A stretch of DNA of 64,000 bases from Buxus sempervirens (taxonomy: Eukaryota; Streptophyta; Magnoliopsida; Buxales; Buxaceae). The notes under the pieces are model-generated. The model was not told the origin of the DNA and made no database searches. It saw only the letters and a program-made list of their open reading frames with translations. The translations under genes and the position numbers were made by a program. The stretch lies in the NCBI GenBank assembly GCA_947561395.2, contig OX387185.1, positions 20,176,366 to 20,240,365 on the forward strand, written 5' to 3'. Shown piece after piece: positions 19,828-30,227 of the stretch; the first letter of the stretch is position 1, and each line of letters starts with the position of its first letter.

Positions 19828-21483
19828 ATGGGCTCCAGATCATCTTCTGCTCCGTTATTGTCTGCCAATGAAGCCTCCCCTACAAAACAACCATTTAGAG
19901 CAAAACCCCCTAATCTCACTAGGTACAACTTTGTAGATTCATTCAACAATAGGTGGGTCAACTCTATGACTCTTGAAGAGATCAAATGCGATTCCATCCA
20001 CCTAGGTCATATTTTGCTCATCCCTGCCATCCCGTTTAAATGGGAAATCATCGAGGCTTTGATTGGGCATTGGGAACCTCAACTATATCTCTTTCGATTT
20101 GGTGACAAAGAGATGACCCCAACCATTGAGGAGGTTGAAACTATTCTTAGCCTGAGGTTTTCAGAGAAAGTGGTAAATCCACCCCTAAAGCCTAGCTACA
20201 AAAAGGAGGTTTCCACCTTTCTGAGTATAGGGAAGAAGGATCTAGGGGGCTCCAATACACTTTTGACCTTGTCCAAACCTTTTATGACTGAAAAGCTCTT
20301 GAGGGGGGAAGATAAATAGGCCCGGTTTAATGCCTTGACCCTGATAATGGTCAACCAGTTACTTTTTCCACGGGATGATGATGAGGTTGATTTGGCTCTT
20401 ATCTCGGTCATATGCCAGGTTAGGGAGCGCGAGAGATTGGCCCCTATGATCTTGGCGGGGATGTACCAAGCATTGATTGACTGCTACCACAGGAAAAAGA
20501 AGCGCTTCCTGGCATGTGCCCCTATTCTACAGGTAAAATCCCTTTTTTTTTCTTTTCTTCTACAATACATTGAAATATTTTCCCTTTTCTGCAGCGTTGG
20601 TTACTTGACCACCTGAGTTAAATTGAGATGATTGATTGACGCTTCTCTCCAAGAATGAAAATTCTTGTCTTGATGAGCAACCGAGGGTGTCCTAACATCC
20701 AAGGAGGCAAGCAGGGTTAGTTTAATTTCTTGGGTACTCTCCAGGATGATCAGGTGAGGTGGCCTGGCTCTTATCAGCCCAATGCAGAGACAGTGATCAG
20801 CTTCAGAGACAGGAACTTCATCATTCTAGTAGGCTCAAGGTCTACTGTCCTCTACCTTCTTTTGTGGGTTCTTCGGCAATTTGGAGCGACCCAGGGGATT
20901 ATGATCCCAAATGGATATGAGGACTTCCTTGTGCCACTTACACCAGCCACCATGGGGCTGAATGCTCGGTTGATGAAGGAATGGTCCTATGCTCGTTTTC
21001 TGCGGGGCCCAGTCTTTTCTGAAGCCCATGTGAAGGACTATATTTTTTGGATCAGAGAGCAGGTCTAAAGTTGTGCCCCAGTACCAGAGGATCTTCCTGT
21101 TGTTCTTGCACCCACTTATGGAGATATATTGGTTTCTGAGAGAGCATCCCACAAGCGGCTTCAACAAATTTGGGTACGAGAGGCCCAAGAACTTAGGATA
21201 CAGGGTATTGATCTTGAGAGGCAACTTGAAGAGCAGGTATCCCGCCGTATTGCTATGGAAACTTGAGGAGCAGAGATAGGCTCGCTGCTTCGAAGTCTGA
21301 GTGATATGGCAGAAGTACTAGGATGCTTTAACCAACCTTAGAGGCATGAGGATCAGGCAGACACTTTCAGATGAGGTCATCTCCTTTTTTAGCGATCCGG
21401 ATATAGAGGGAGCTCCTGGGATTATTGTGGCTCAGGCGGCTCGGATTCGAGAGCTTGAGGAACGGCTAGGGGATAGGGACTAG
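19828..21483 (+). pseudogene. DUF7745-like accessory gene with intron, inside B2 in antisense
   Basis: It starts MGSRSSSAPLL at 19828. The signature HWEPQLYLFRFGDKEMTPTIEEVE corresponds to WDPQLSVFRFG..ELTPTIEEL of A2 ORF1. Downstream parts LAPMILAGMYQAL and YLLLWVLRQFGATQG also have A2 counterparts. A 62-bp intron (20533-20594, CAG|GTAAAA to CTGCAG|CG) splits the region that is continuous in A2 ORF1. In-frame stops (TAG at 20317 and others) and frame breaks near 20640-20730 and after 21240 show decay. The tail ARIRELEERLGDRD is a short charged helix. Orientation is opposite to B2 pol. Function unknown. Confidence 0.7.
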
Positions 21484-22427
21484 CTCCTTTTATTGCATTT
21501 TTTTTCTTTTTTTTCATGCCTTTGTTCAAAAGCAAACTCCAATAGTGGAAAGATAAAGAATTTAATTCAAAAGTATATTTTATACTTTTGGCCTCAGAAT
21601 TCTCAAATGCTTGTAAAAACAAAGGTTTTAATGAAAAGTATTTGATTTCTCATCACTGGCCAGAATATAATTTTTTTTGCTTTTTTGTATTTTATTATTT
21701 CTTTGAATTTTGGCCCAAAACACTTAATCACACACAATTAAAAGAATTGAAATCAAGTTGAATAATGAAAGGGGTAATTCAAGCAATAAGGAAAGATCAG
21801 ATCTGTCTATCCTAAGACCTTTAGAGTCATCCCCAGATTCCTTTTCTTCCTGAATTAACCCCATTATTCTCAATCTGTTCCATCTCTGGTGCTCATACTG
21901 ATTTCCCTTCAAGCTTGGACTACATGATCAACTCAACCTTTGATTTCTATTTTTTTTCTTGCCCATATTGCCCCTAGCGCCAGTTACGGTTTTCACTAGG
22001 GCCGGCTTCTGTATTCCGTCATCACTAATCTTACTTTGAAATTTGAATGAATATACTAAAATCACCGAGGGCTTAAGAATAGGACGAAACAAAGGCTAGG
22101 CTTGGTTTATGAAAGAAAAGGTATTAAAGGCTCAAAATTTTCCAAATGTGAAAATAGGTCAACTGGACTTACAGTCATGATGAATTTGACCCCATTCCCC
22201 AAAGTGTATTCTTTTCTTTCCTTTTTGCACTTGGCTTTCATTTGCCACTATTCTTTGCTTTTGCTTTTCTTTTCTTTTCTTTTATTTTTTTTCTATTTTT
22301 GCCCCAGTTTGAGACTGTAAGTCTAGTTTAGGTTTATCAAAAAAAAAAAAAAAACAAACCGCTAGGGATTAAAGTTTTGAGGGAAATAAAGAAAGATGGC
22401 CTTGGATCATTTCCTAGTAATATTCAA
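21484..22427. other. B2 spacer between pol end and opposite-strand genes
   Basis: AT-rich non-coding sequence. A conserved stretch around 22010-22135 (TTCCGTCATC, then AATAGGACGAAAC, GGCTTGG and TTATGAAAGAAA) recurs in reverse orientation in A2 at about 52770-52900, likewise downstream of pol. A poly-A run sits at 22340-22355. No ORF is supported. Confidence 0.6.
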
Positions 22428-23650
22428 TCAAGGAAAATACCTTTTTACTGCATCAGAGTTAATTGGCTCAGGAAATCTTTTCCATCCATTTCTATTAAGA
22501 TGAGTGCACCCCCTGACAGGACCTTCTTGACAACATAAGGCCCTTCCCAATTTGGCTTGAACATACCACGAGGGTCATTAAAAAATGGTAAGATTTTCTT
22601 TAAAACCAAATTTCCTTCTTGGAAAGTTCAGGGCTTCACCCTCTTATTGTAAGCCCTGGCCATTCTCTTCTGGTAAAACTGGCCATGACATAGCGCCTTT
22701 AAACGCTTCTCCTCTATCAGATTGAGTTGATCATGTCTTGACTGTATCCATTCAGCATCTTCCAATTCTGCTTCCATTAGCACTCTTAGTGATGGGATTT
22801 CAACTTCCACTGGCAAAACTGCTTCCATCCCATAAACTAGGGAATACGGGGTTGCCCTAGTAGAAGTCCGGATTGAGGTCCTGTAGGCATGTAGAGTAAG
22901 CGGTAGCATTTCATGCCAATCTCTGTAACTCACTACCATCTTCTGAATGATTTTCTTTATATTTTTATTCGCTGCTTCTACTACCCCATTCATCTTTGGT
23001 CTGTATGGAGTGGACTTGTGATGGGTAATATGGAATTGCTCACACATCTTCTTCATATCCTTGTTCTTAATATTCGAAGCGTTGTCTGATACTATGGCAT
23101 TTGGCAAACCATAGCCACAAATAATGTTGTGCTTAAAAATTTTAAGAACATGGATACTTGTGATATTTGCATATGAAGCCGCTTCTACCCACTTGGTGAA
23201 ATAGTCGATTGCTACCAGGATAAATCTGTGCCCGTTCGATGCCTTAGGAGAAATCATGCCAATGACATCTATGCCCCACATAGAGAAGGGCCATGGTGAT
23301 GTCATGTTATGCAGCTCACTTGGTGGTGCATGCTTGTTATCCGCATATATCTGGCATAGATGACACCTCTTAACATGTATACAGGAATCGTGCTCCATAG
23401 TCGACCAATAGTATCCCAATCGCAGAATCTTCTTTGCAAGCATGTGCCCGTTCATATGAGGTCCACAGATTCCTCCATGTATAGTCTCAATTAACCTTTC
23501 TGACTCAGCCTTGGCAACACATTTGAGTAGAATATCATTATGTGATCTCTTGTACAATTGTCCACCACTTAGTAGGAACTGACCGGCTAATCTCCGTATT
23601 GTCCTTTTCTCAGTAGAAGTGACATTTTCTGGCAGACTCCGATCGTTCAA
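22428..23650 (-). pseudogene. B2 pol: integrase
   Basis: On the minus strand there is an HHCC zinc motif (HMNGHML..CHLCQIYAD), the catalytic core with WGIDVIG, IVSDNASN and GVVEAANKNIKK (D, D, E residues), and a C-terminal GNLVLKKIL..PNWEGPYVV segment of GPY/F type. No chromodomain is visible. A TGA interrupts RVKP*TFQEGN near 22627, where CGA is likely to have been original. Another TGA at 23672 separates it from RNase H in the same frame. The polyprotein ends at the TGA at 22428. It joins the element's DNA copy to host DNA in intact relatives; this copy is inactive. Confidence 0.85.
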
Positions 23651-24769
23651 GAAATTTTTGATGTCTTGAAATCACGGTACTTCCTCTTCTGGTGCTCCCT
23701 CTAGAACAAGACAATATGCAGGCTCATCTCTGACTTCAATTTCTAGTGGTTTGATATCTACCCCTTTTGGCATGCTGACCATTGAAGCCAATGTTGCTAG
23801 AGCATCCGCAAACTGATTTTTGGCCCTTGGCATATAGTTGAAGGAAATTCTAGTAAATTTAGTGCTTATTTCTTCAAAATACTGGTGATAGGGGATCAAT
23901 TTATGATCCTTGGTTTTCCATTCTCTAGTTGTTTGGAAGATGATAAGACTCGAATCTCTGTATATGTCAAATTCCTCCACTTCATGGTCTAAGGCTGTTT
24001 GCAACCCAATTATGCATGCTTCATACTCTGCAATATTATTTGTGCATTGAAATCTCAACTTCACAGCGATTGGGATGTGTGACCTGTCCGGCTTGACCAA
24101 AACTGCCCAAATTCCATTTCCATTCATGTTGGCGGCCCCATCGAAGAACATCTGCCAAGAGCTTTCACTTTCCTCTTCCTCAGTAAACAGAATTGCCTCA
24201 TCAGGAATGTTAGTCTTCAAATGTTGGTATTCTGGTAGAAGATGTGCAGCTAGGTGATCGGCAATGGCTTGACCTTTAATCGCCTTCTGTGTGATGTACA
24301 TGAGGTCAAATTCGGAAAGCAACAGCTGCCACTTTGCCGTTCTGCTAGTTAGGGCCGGTTTCTCAAATAGATAATTCAGAGGGTCCATTCGGGATATCAA
24401 TAATGTGGAGTGACTGAGGAAGTAATGCCTCAGTCCTTGAGTTGCCCACACTAAAGCACAACAAGTCTTTTCCAAAGGGGAATACTTTGCTTCATATTCC
24501 ATGAACTTTTTACTTAGATAGTAAATCGCTCTTTCCTTTCTGCCTGTCTCATCATGTTGCCCCAAGACACACCCCATTGACGTCTCCAAAACCGACAAGT
24601 ACAGAATTAGTGGTCTTCCTGGAGTTGGTGGCACTAGTACAGATGGATTCAATAAATATTCCTGTATTGTATCAAAGGCTTGTTGGCAATCATCATTCCA
24701 GACCGTTGGGTTGTTCTTTCTTAGCAGCTTGAAAATCGGTTCACAGATAGCAGCGAGCTGTGCTATGAA
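23651..24769 (-). pseudogene. B2 pol: tandem RNase H domains
   Basis: Two RNase H modules occur in one frame. The first has LYLSVLETSMGCVLGQ..AIYYLSKKF and ends TQKAIKGQAIADHL. The second, archaeal-type, has MFFDGAANMNG, IAEYEACI, YRDSSLII (Asp retained) and FADALATLASM, giving the expected D-E-D-D residues. A second RNase H after the first is a hallmark of the Tat lineage (Ogre and relatives). It is closed by a TGA at 23672, and a TAG near 24770 separates it from reverse transcriptase. Confidence 0.85.
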
Positions 24770-25673
24770 CTAGCTTATGTATTGAATCCTTCCAAGAAAA
24801 CCCCTAACTTCCTTCTCCATTCTCGGTGATGGCATTTCAATAATTGCCTTTGCTTTAGCCAAGTCAATTTCAATTCCCTTTCTGCTTACAATGAACCCCA
24901 GTAATTTCCCTGATGTAGCCCCAAAGACGCATTTTGCCGGGTTAAGCCGTAAACTGTACTTCCTAAGTTGATCAAACACTTTCTTCAAATTGATCAAGTG
25001 GTCCTTTTCTTTGCATTATTTGGTGATCATATCATCCACATAGACCTCCATCTCCTTATGGATCATGTCATGGAATAGTGCTGTCATGGCCCGCTAGTAG
25101 GTTGCCCCGGCGTTCTTAAGCCCAAACGACATGACCGTGTAGTGGAAGGTACCCTAAGGTGTGATAAATGCCGTTTGCTCCTAATATTCCTTTGCCATCT
25201 TGATCTGATTATACCCTGAGAAACTGTCCATGAATGAGAACATACTATGTATAGCAGTATTATCGACCAGAATGTCGATGTGTGGAAGTGGAAAATCATC
25301 CTTTGGGCTTGCCTTATTTAGATCTCTATAGTCCACGCACATCCTGACTTTCTCATCCTTTTTTGGTACTGGAACTATATTTGCGAGCCACTCGGGGTAC
25401 GTGGAGACTACCAAAAATCCCGCTTGGAATTGGCTTAACCCTTGGCAGAATTGGTAGCTTGTGCACAACCATGTTAGTATCTAATCCCGACATATCCCGA
25501 TACGACCATGCGAATACATCTTTATAATCAGCCAAGAATTGGGACATTGCGTTACGTTGCTCATCAGACAAGCATGCCCCAATTTTCACTATTTTTGGGT
25601 CATCTTCGGTCCCTAGATTTATTGATATGGTCTCCTCAATATTAGGTTGCACATCCCTTTCATGACGCTCCAA
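24770..25673 (-). pseudogene. B2 pol: reverse transcriptase, degraded
   Basis: Fragments in order are FAWSYRDMSGLDTNMVVHKLP, TYPEWLANIVPVPKKD..MCVDYRDLNKASPKDDFPLPHIDILVDN, then MEVYVDDMITK with the catalytic YVDD, and LRLNPAKCVFGATSGKLLGFIVS. At least five in-frame stops occur between 25015 and 25185, and a frameshift with a small deletion near 25440-25470. In function-competent relatives this enzyme copies element RNA into DNA. It is clearly dead here. Spacing to the RNase H part is normal. Confidence 0.85.
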
Positions 25674-26075
25674 TTGATATTCAATTTCCTTTGGAGGGTC
25701 TTCTTCTTCGACCTCGGTCTCTTCTTCGATCCCTATTAGGTCAAAGTCGAGCTCAAGGTCGAAGTCATATTCAACCTGATTTAACTCTGTTTGCTTGTAT
25801 GGTTCATAAATGGTTTGGACCTTTTTGAAAAAATTAAATTTTCTAGAAAAAATAGAAAAATCTTTTTGGGTTTTTTTGTGAGTCTTCTAAAAAACTTTCC
25901 CTGAAGACAAAGGCTCATTAAGACCTTCAGGAAAATGGCATTCCACTAATGGAGTTTTTTTTTGGAAGCCGCTTCTGTTTGCTAGTCAAACGCTGCTTCA
26001 AAGGTAAGGGGAGTTTCCTCCCAATTATTTAAAACAAAATTTTCAGGAGTAGGGGAAATGGTGCAAGCCTCCTCC
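25674..26075 (-). other. B2 pol acidic linker, no intact ORF
   Basis: The minus strand encodes a degraded acidic stretch (FDLELDFDLIGIEEE..) leading into pol and then T/A-rich sequence. In Tat/Ogre elements the protease-RT border often contains an intron or stop. No splice pair can be fixed here. Confidence 0.5.
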
Positions 26076-27591
26076 TCAAGCTTTGAATCTGATGCCATCA
26101 TCATCGGATGAGTTGTACTGCCCTTTTTCTGCCACGAGGCCCAATCCAGATAGAACCTCATCTGGAATCCTTACTGCTGCCCAATCAATGAAAGGCAACT
26201 CCTTATCTTCTTCAGTCTTTTCGCCTTCAGTCATGGTGAAGAAAGCCCCAATGTCCTTAGTGACATCCTGCTGCTTTTCTGGCTGTGGCCTAGACCCGCC
26301 CATTGTTTCAGGTGCAGAAGGTGAGTTGTATAGTTGCAGGGTTGGAACATATGGCTTTTGAAAGGGATTGATGTTGTGATACGGAGGCTTGGATTGATCC
26401 ATGGGAGGAGACAGTTGGATCTTATATGAGGGTTTAGGAAAATTTTCCCTTAAATGAGGGAATTTTCCTCTACATCTCTTCTCTATATTCTCCCCTTCTT
26501 CCTGCTTCTGCCTTCTCCATCCTCTTAGTTTAAACCCCAATCCTACTCTAGGGGTAAGCTTCTTGGCCCTTATTGGTTCCAATCTCCCTTGCAAATTGAC
26601 CCCCAGACCTTTCCTGGATGGAAGTTATATTTTCTCATCACTTTGTTTACCTTCTTCTCAGTAGTAGTCATTTTCTTTTTTTTTTCCTTATACCCCCCAG
26701 GTATAAAATTGACCGTTTTGAACTGAAACGAGTGAAACACAATTTTGTCGACAATTAAATCAACATTGATGAAGGGTACGTCAGGTGACACTATGGGAGG
26801 TATCAAATTCTCAACTAGGACAATTATCACCCTTTGTCCTCTTATATACTTTACCCTTTGGTGAAGAGTGGATGGTATTGCCCTAGCCGAATGTATCCAC
26901 GGCCTCCCTAGGAGCAGATTGAAAGTTGCTGGGATATCCATCACTTCAAATGTGATGTTAAAGATATTCGGTCCAATGGTTACCGGCAGTTCAATCTCCC
27001 CTAGGGAGTGTGTCTTAGAGCTATCGAAAGCCATCACAATACTCCCATTTTGTTTGATCTTGGATTGATCCAGACCAAGTTTGGAAAAAGTGATTAATGG
27101 GCAGACATTTAAAGCCGACCCATTGTCAATTAAAACCCGTGGCACCATATTGCCCTTACAAAACACAGTGATATATAAAGGGCCAACATGGTAACACCCA
27201 CCGGGGCTTATCTCACTTTCCGAAAAACTTATCACATTGTGTGACAAGATTTGACCAACGATTTTGCCTAGTTGGTCTGGATCAATAGCCTTAGGCACAT
27301 GTGCACTCTGAAGCACCCTTAATAATGCATCCCTGTGCTTTTCAGAATTCAGCAAGAGCCCCAATATTGAAATATGGGCAGGGACCTTATTCAACTGATT
27401 GACAATATTAAATTCAATTTTTTTATTACTTTAATGAGGTCTGATGCCTCATTTCTGCATCCTAGGGGGTGTCCTCCCCTATTTTTGTCTTTCCTTTCAT
27501 TTTTTTTCTTTTCTTCTACTTCTTTTATTTCCTTCTCCACTTCCGGTTCTTTTTCATTTTCTTCTCCTCCTACACATCTCCTTGACCTCGT
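26076..27591 (-). pseudogene. B2 protease, G-patch-like segment and linker
   Basis: The minus-strand frame begins with TRSRRCVGG at the A2 insertion point (27591). It continues through a Glu/Lys-rich stretch and KVPAHISILGLLLNSEKHRDALL to a retropepsin-like domain with VLIDNGSALNVCP (Asp-Asn-Gly in place of Asp-Ser/Thr-Gly) and FNLLLGRPWIH. A glycine-patterned region (HPGKVWG.., PRVGLGF) resembles the G-patch-like segment of A2. Linker sequence rich in Pro and Gln runs to 26076, with frame changes near 26580. The upstream gag part appears to be at 61195-63119, beyond the inserted block. Confidence 0.75.
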
Positions 27592-28141
27592 TGTAAGCAC
27601 CTCATTTTTGCGCTCTAGAAAAGCTAGAAATGCAAAGCCCGGCTAAAAAGTCAAACCCTGAGGGGTGAAAAGTTGCCTTTTAATCAGATAAAATTTGGCC
27701 ACCTTGCTTTTATCTCAACGGATAGAGAATCCCGACATGAGTCCAACGCAACTGGGTTTGCAGGAATCGGAGTCCGGATAAAGGTTCTGCGGGCGGTCAA
27801 ACTTAAGGAAAGGCCAAAAGTTGACTTTTCCTTGAACCCCATGCCAGGTGTTTAGCCCCATGTCATTAAATAGAGGGCTCCGATACGAGTCTAACGCAAT
27901 TGAGTTTGCTCAAATCGGAGTTCGGATGAAGGAGATATGATCTGTCGAAGTTTCCGAGTAGCAAAAGCCGGAAACTGCACACGTGGCGCAAGAACTGCAC
28001 ATGTGGCAGCCAACGCAGCAAAATATCTCAGGGGCTAAATCTTAAATATCAAAAATTCGTACGGGCGATCCGTAGATATCCAAAAGCGTCAAATCGGTCG
28101 AATCGGTCAAGTCGAAGGGCAAATCCGTAATTTTTCGATTC

Positions 28142-28387
28142 GTACCCGGTATTTAATATCGGATACACTAGCTCCCCTTCATAACCGGACTTGAAGACCG
28201 GATGCAACAAGATTTTCGCGCGAGATTCGCGCCGATCGCCCGACAAATTCGTGGCGGCATTTAATTTTCAAATGATTATGTTTTGTATCCGGACTTGAAG
28301 ACCGGATAAAAAGGAAGGCCCGTGTATCCGGACTTGAAGGCCGGATAAGAAGGGGTCTTAGTGTATCCGGCCTGAGTTGCCGGATAC
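28142..28387 (+). promoter_or_regulatory. A2 5' LTR promoter palindrome arrays
   Basis: 25-bp units start at 28142 and 28181, then at 28285, 28324 and 28363. Spacing within each group is exactly 39 bp, and the gap between groups is 104 bp. Arms are GTATCCGG and CCGGATAC; the last unit is a perfect inverted repeat with a 7-base centre. The array ends 11 bp before TATAAATAG. Confidence 0.9.
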
Positions 28388-28398
28388 ATTAAGTTGTC

Positions 28399-28407
28399 TA
28401 TAAATAG
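28399..28407 (+). promoter_or_regulatory. A2 5' LTR TATA box
   Basis: TATAAATAG lies 11 bp after the last palindrome. The transcript leader is now cut by Athila. The donor-like AAG|GTAAGA (37414/37415) would lie about 290 bp downstream in the uninterrupted LTR. Confidence 0.75.
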
Positions 28408-28654
28408 CAAACCAGCAGCTCATTTCCGGGGTTGGTGATTTTTGGTTGTTCTTTAGCTCCCTCCTCCCACCTGCCCCCCTCTGAAATTTTCTCCTTTCAA
28501 CCCTATTAGCCCTCCACCACCTCTCCACATCATCCAAGCCACTCTCACCCCCCTTGTTCCTCTTCATCTCCCTCTACACTCCAACAAGAAAGAGAGGAAG
28601 CTGCTGTGGTGGCCAAAGGAAGAGCTCCAGCCCCGTTCCTTGCTGCAAGGAGGT

Positions 28655-28659
28655 GTCCA
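28655..28659. other. Athila target duplication, left copy
   Basis: GTCCA, matching GTCAA at 37380-37384 with one substitution. The unoccupied site in the A2 3' LTR (55656-55660) reads GTCAA, so the left copy carries the later change. Confidence 0.9.
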
Positions 28660-30083
28660 TGATGTGCCTAAATTTTATACATGTTTTGTCATATGTTTAC
28701 CCTTAATTTTATGCTAGTTGGTGTTTAATTTCCCTATTTATTAGAGTTTTTATGTATTTTTGTTTATTGTTGTTTAGGAATAAATAAATTGAAAGAGTCA
28801 AGAGATTGAGGAGGGGATCTACAAGATATTCTCAGAATTTTCGAATGAACCAAAATTCTCTTCATCAAGAGAATAGGAAACTTTAATTTCCCGAGTTCCA
28901 GAAACATCCTTCAGTGTTTTGAGCATAACTTGAGCTAGAGAGCTCCAATAAGGGCAATCTTGGTGTCTATGGAAAGCTAAGAGAAGGCCCTACAAATTTA
29001 ATGTTGAAGAGTTTCTCAAAAACAGTCATCTTGATGGAGAAAATTGAGCATTAACATCAGAAACGGAAAACAGCTATTTTCAGAATTCAGTTTTGGAAAA
29101 GAAGTAAAAGGGGCTTTTAAAGCAAGGAAGGAAATTTTATATAAGAGAGACACAAGAGAGGAGGACGACCAGAGCTTAGAAGAGAGGAGTTTTTCACCAT
29201 TGGAGAGGATTGGAAGCTTGGAGGAAGAAGAAGAAAACAGAGGCTGAATTGGAGTTTGTCGATAACTACAATTCTCTATCTACATACAGTTTCCCTCTTA
29301 ACTTTCTCATCTTCTCTTTGTCCAATTTTCATTATGAATTTCAGAGATTTTATAGTTTGTTTGGATTCAATTATGAGCTAATTTCTATTGCTAAGGCTCC
29401 GATGTAATCTCTCCATGACAATTCTGAATCCTACTTCTATGTACTCATGATGTTATTATTCTTTTTGAGTATACATCGTTAAGTTTAATGCTTTCAATTA
29501 TCTGGCCAATAGTTGAATGATTTGTTGTGCATGTTAATTTGAGAGATGATGCATGTAGTTTAGCTTCGTTTGATGTATGCCATGAATTGAACGAAAGACA
29601 GAAATGTGCTAACGTGATTCGTGCGGTTTGTTTTTGTTGGATATTATTAATCTTAATGTACTCAATTGCTTTTAAATTCGCATAAGCATATCGCGGGTTA
29701 TTGCATGTTGGGTAATTCTAATTCTACTCGAGAGAGGGTTTTAGATATATTTAAAATATTTCACCGTCAAATAGGATAATAATTGATTGAATGCTCGGTT
29801 AGGATTTGGAATTGGATTGGTTTGACGAATCGGATGCCTTAGTGTTTTCTTCTTGGGTGAAATATCCTTATTTTTAAGTGTTTGGTCAAGTCCTTATTTT
29901 TCGATTCAACTTTTATTGTTTTAATTTTTCAAATTCAAAACATCCCACTTTTGTTGATTTTCAAATAATTTAGAATTAGAACAATTTCGATAGCTAATAG
30001 GTAAATAGTCCTTGTGGGTTCGACATTCTTTTCATCACTATATTACTTGTTACGATTTCGTGCACTTGCGAATTTTCACAACA
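28660..30083 (+). repeat. Athila 5' LTR
   Basis: 1424 bp, TGATGTGCC..CACAACA. It includes an unassigned 67-codon ORF (29044-29247) repeated in the 3' LTR, which is not convincing as a gene. No palindrome array of the A/B/C type is present. Confidence 0.95.
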
Positions 30084-30089
30084 AGTTTT

Positions 30090-30107
30090 TGGCGCCGTTG
30101 CCGGGGA
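30090..30107 (+). promoter_or_regulatory. Athila primer binding site (tRNA-Asp type)
   Basis: TGGCGCCGTTGCCGGGGA, six bases after the LTR end, complementary to the 3' end of plant tRNA-Asp. This primer type is characteristic of Athila-lineage elements. Confidence 0.9.
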
Positions 30108-30227
30108 CTATTTATTTTCTATTACTTTTGATATCATCAACTTCTAAGTTAATTTGATATTTCTTTATTTTAGTCTTAATTCTTAATTTTGTTTTATTTT
30201 TCCTTTTTCAGGTGTTCTGGGTTGTTC

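Larger units (their letters stand above)
27592..28659 (+). repeat. A2 5' LTR, first part (1068 bp)
   Basis: It starts TGTAAGCACCTCATTTTTG, within B2's protease/gag region. It contains a 60-bp block duplicated at 27722-27790 and 27875-27940, ABRE-like ACACGTGGC (27979) and a variant (27999), palindrome arrays, TATAAATAG (28399) and a leader. At 28659 the Athila element begins. Confidence 0.9.

Noticed and set aside
24075..24257. Plus-strand ORF within RNase H
   Set aside because: Shadow frame of the minus-strand pol coding sequence.
29044..29247. A 67-codon ORF in the Athila LTR, repeated at 36340-36543
   Set aside because: Present in both copies only because LTRs are duplicates; low-complexity Glu-rich peptide without family support.
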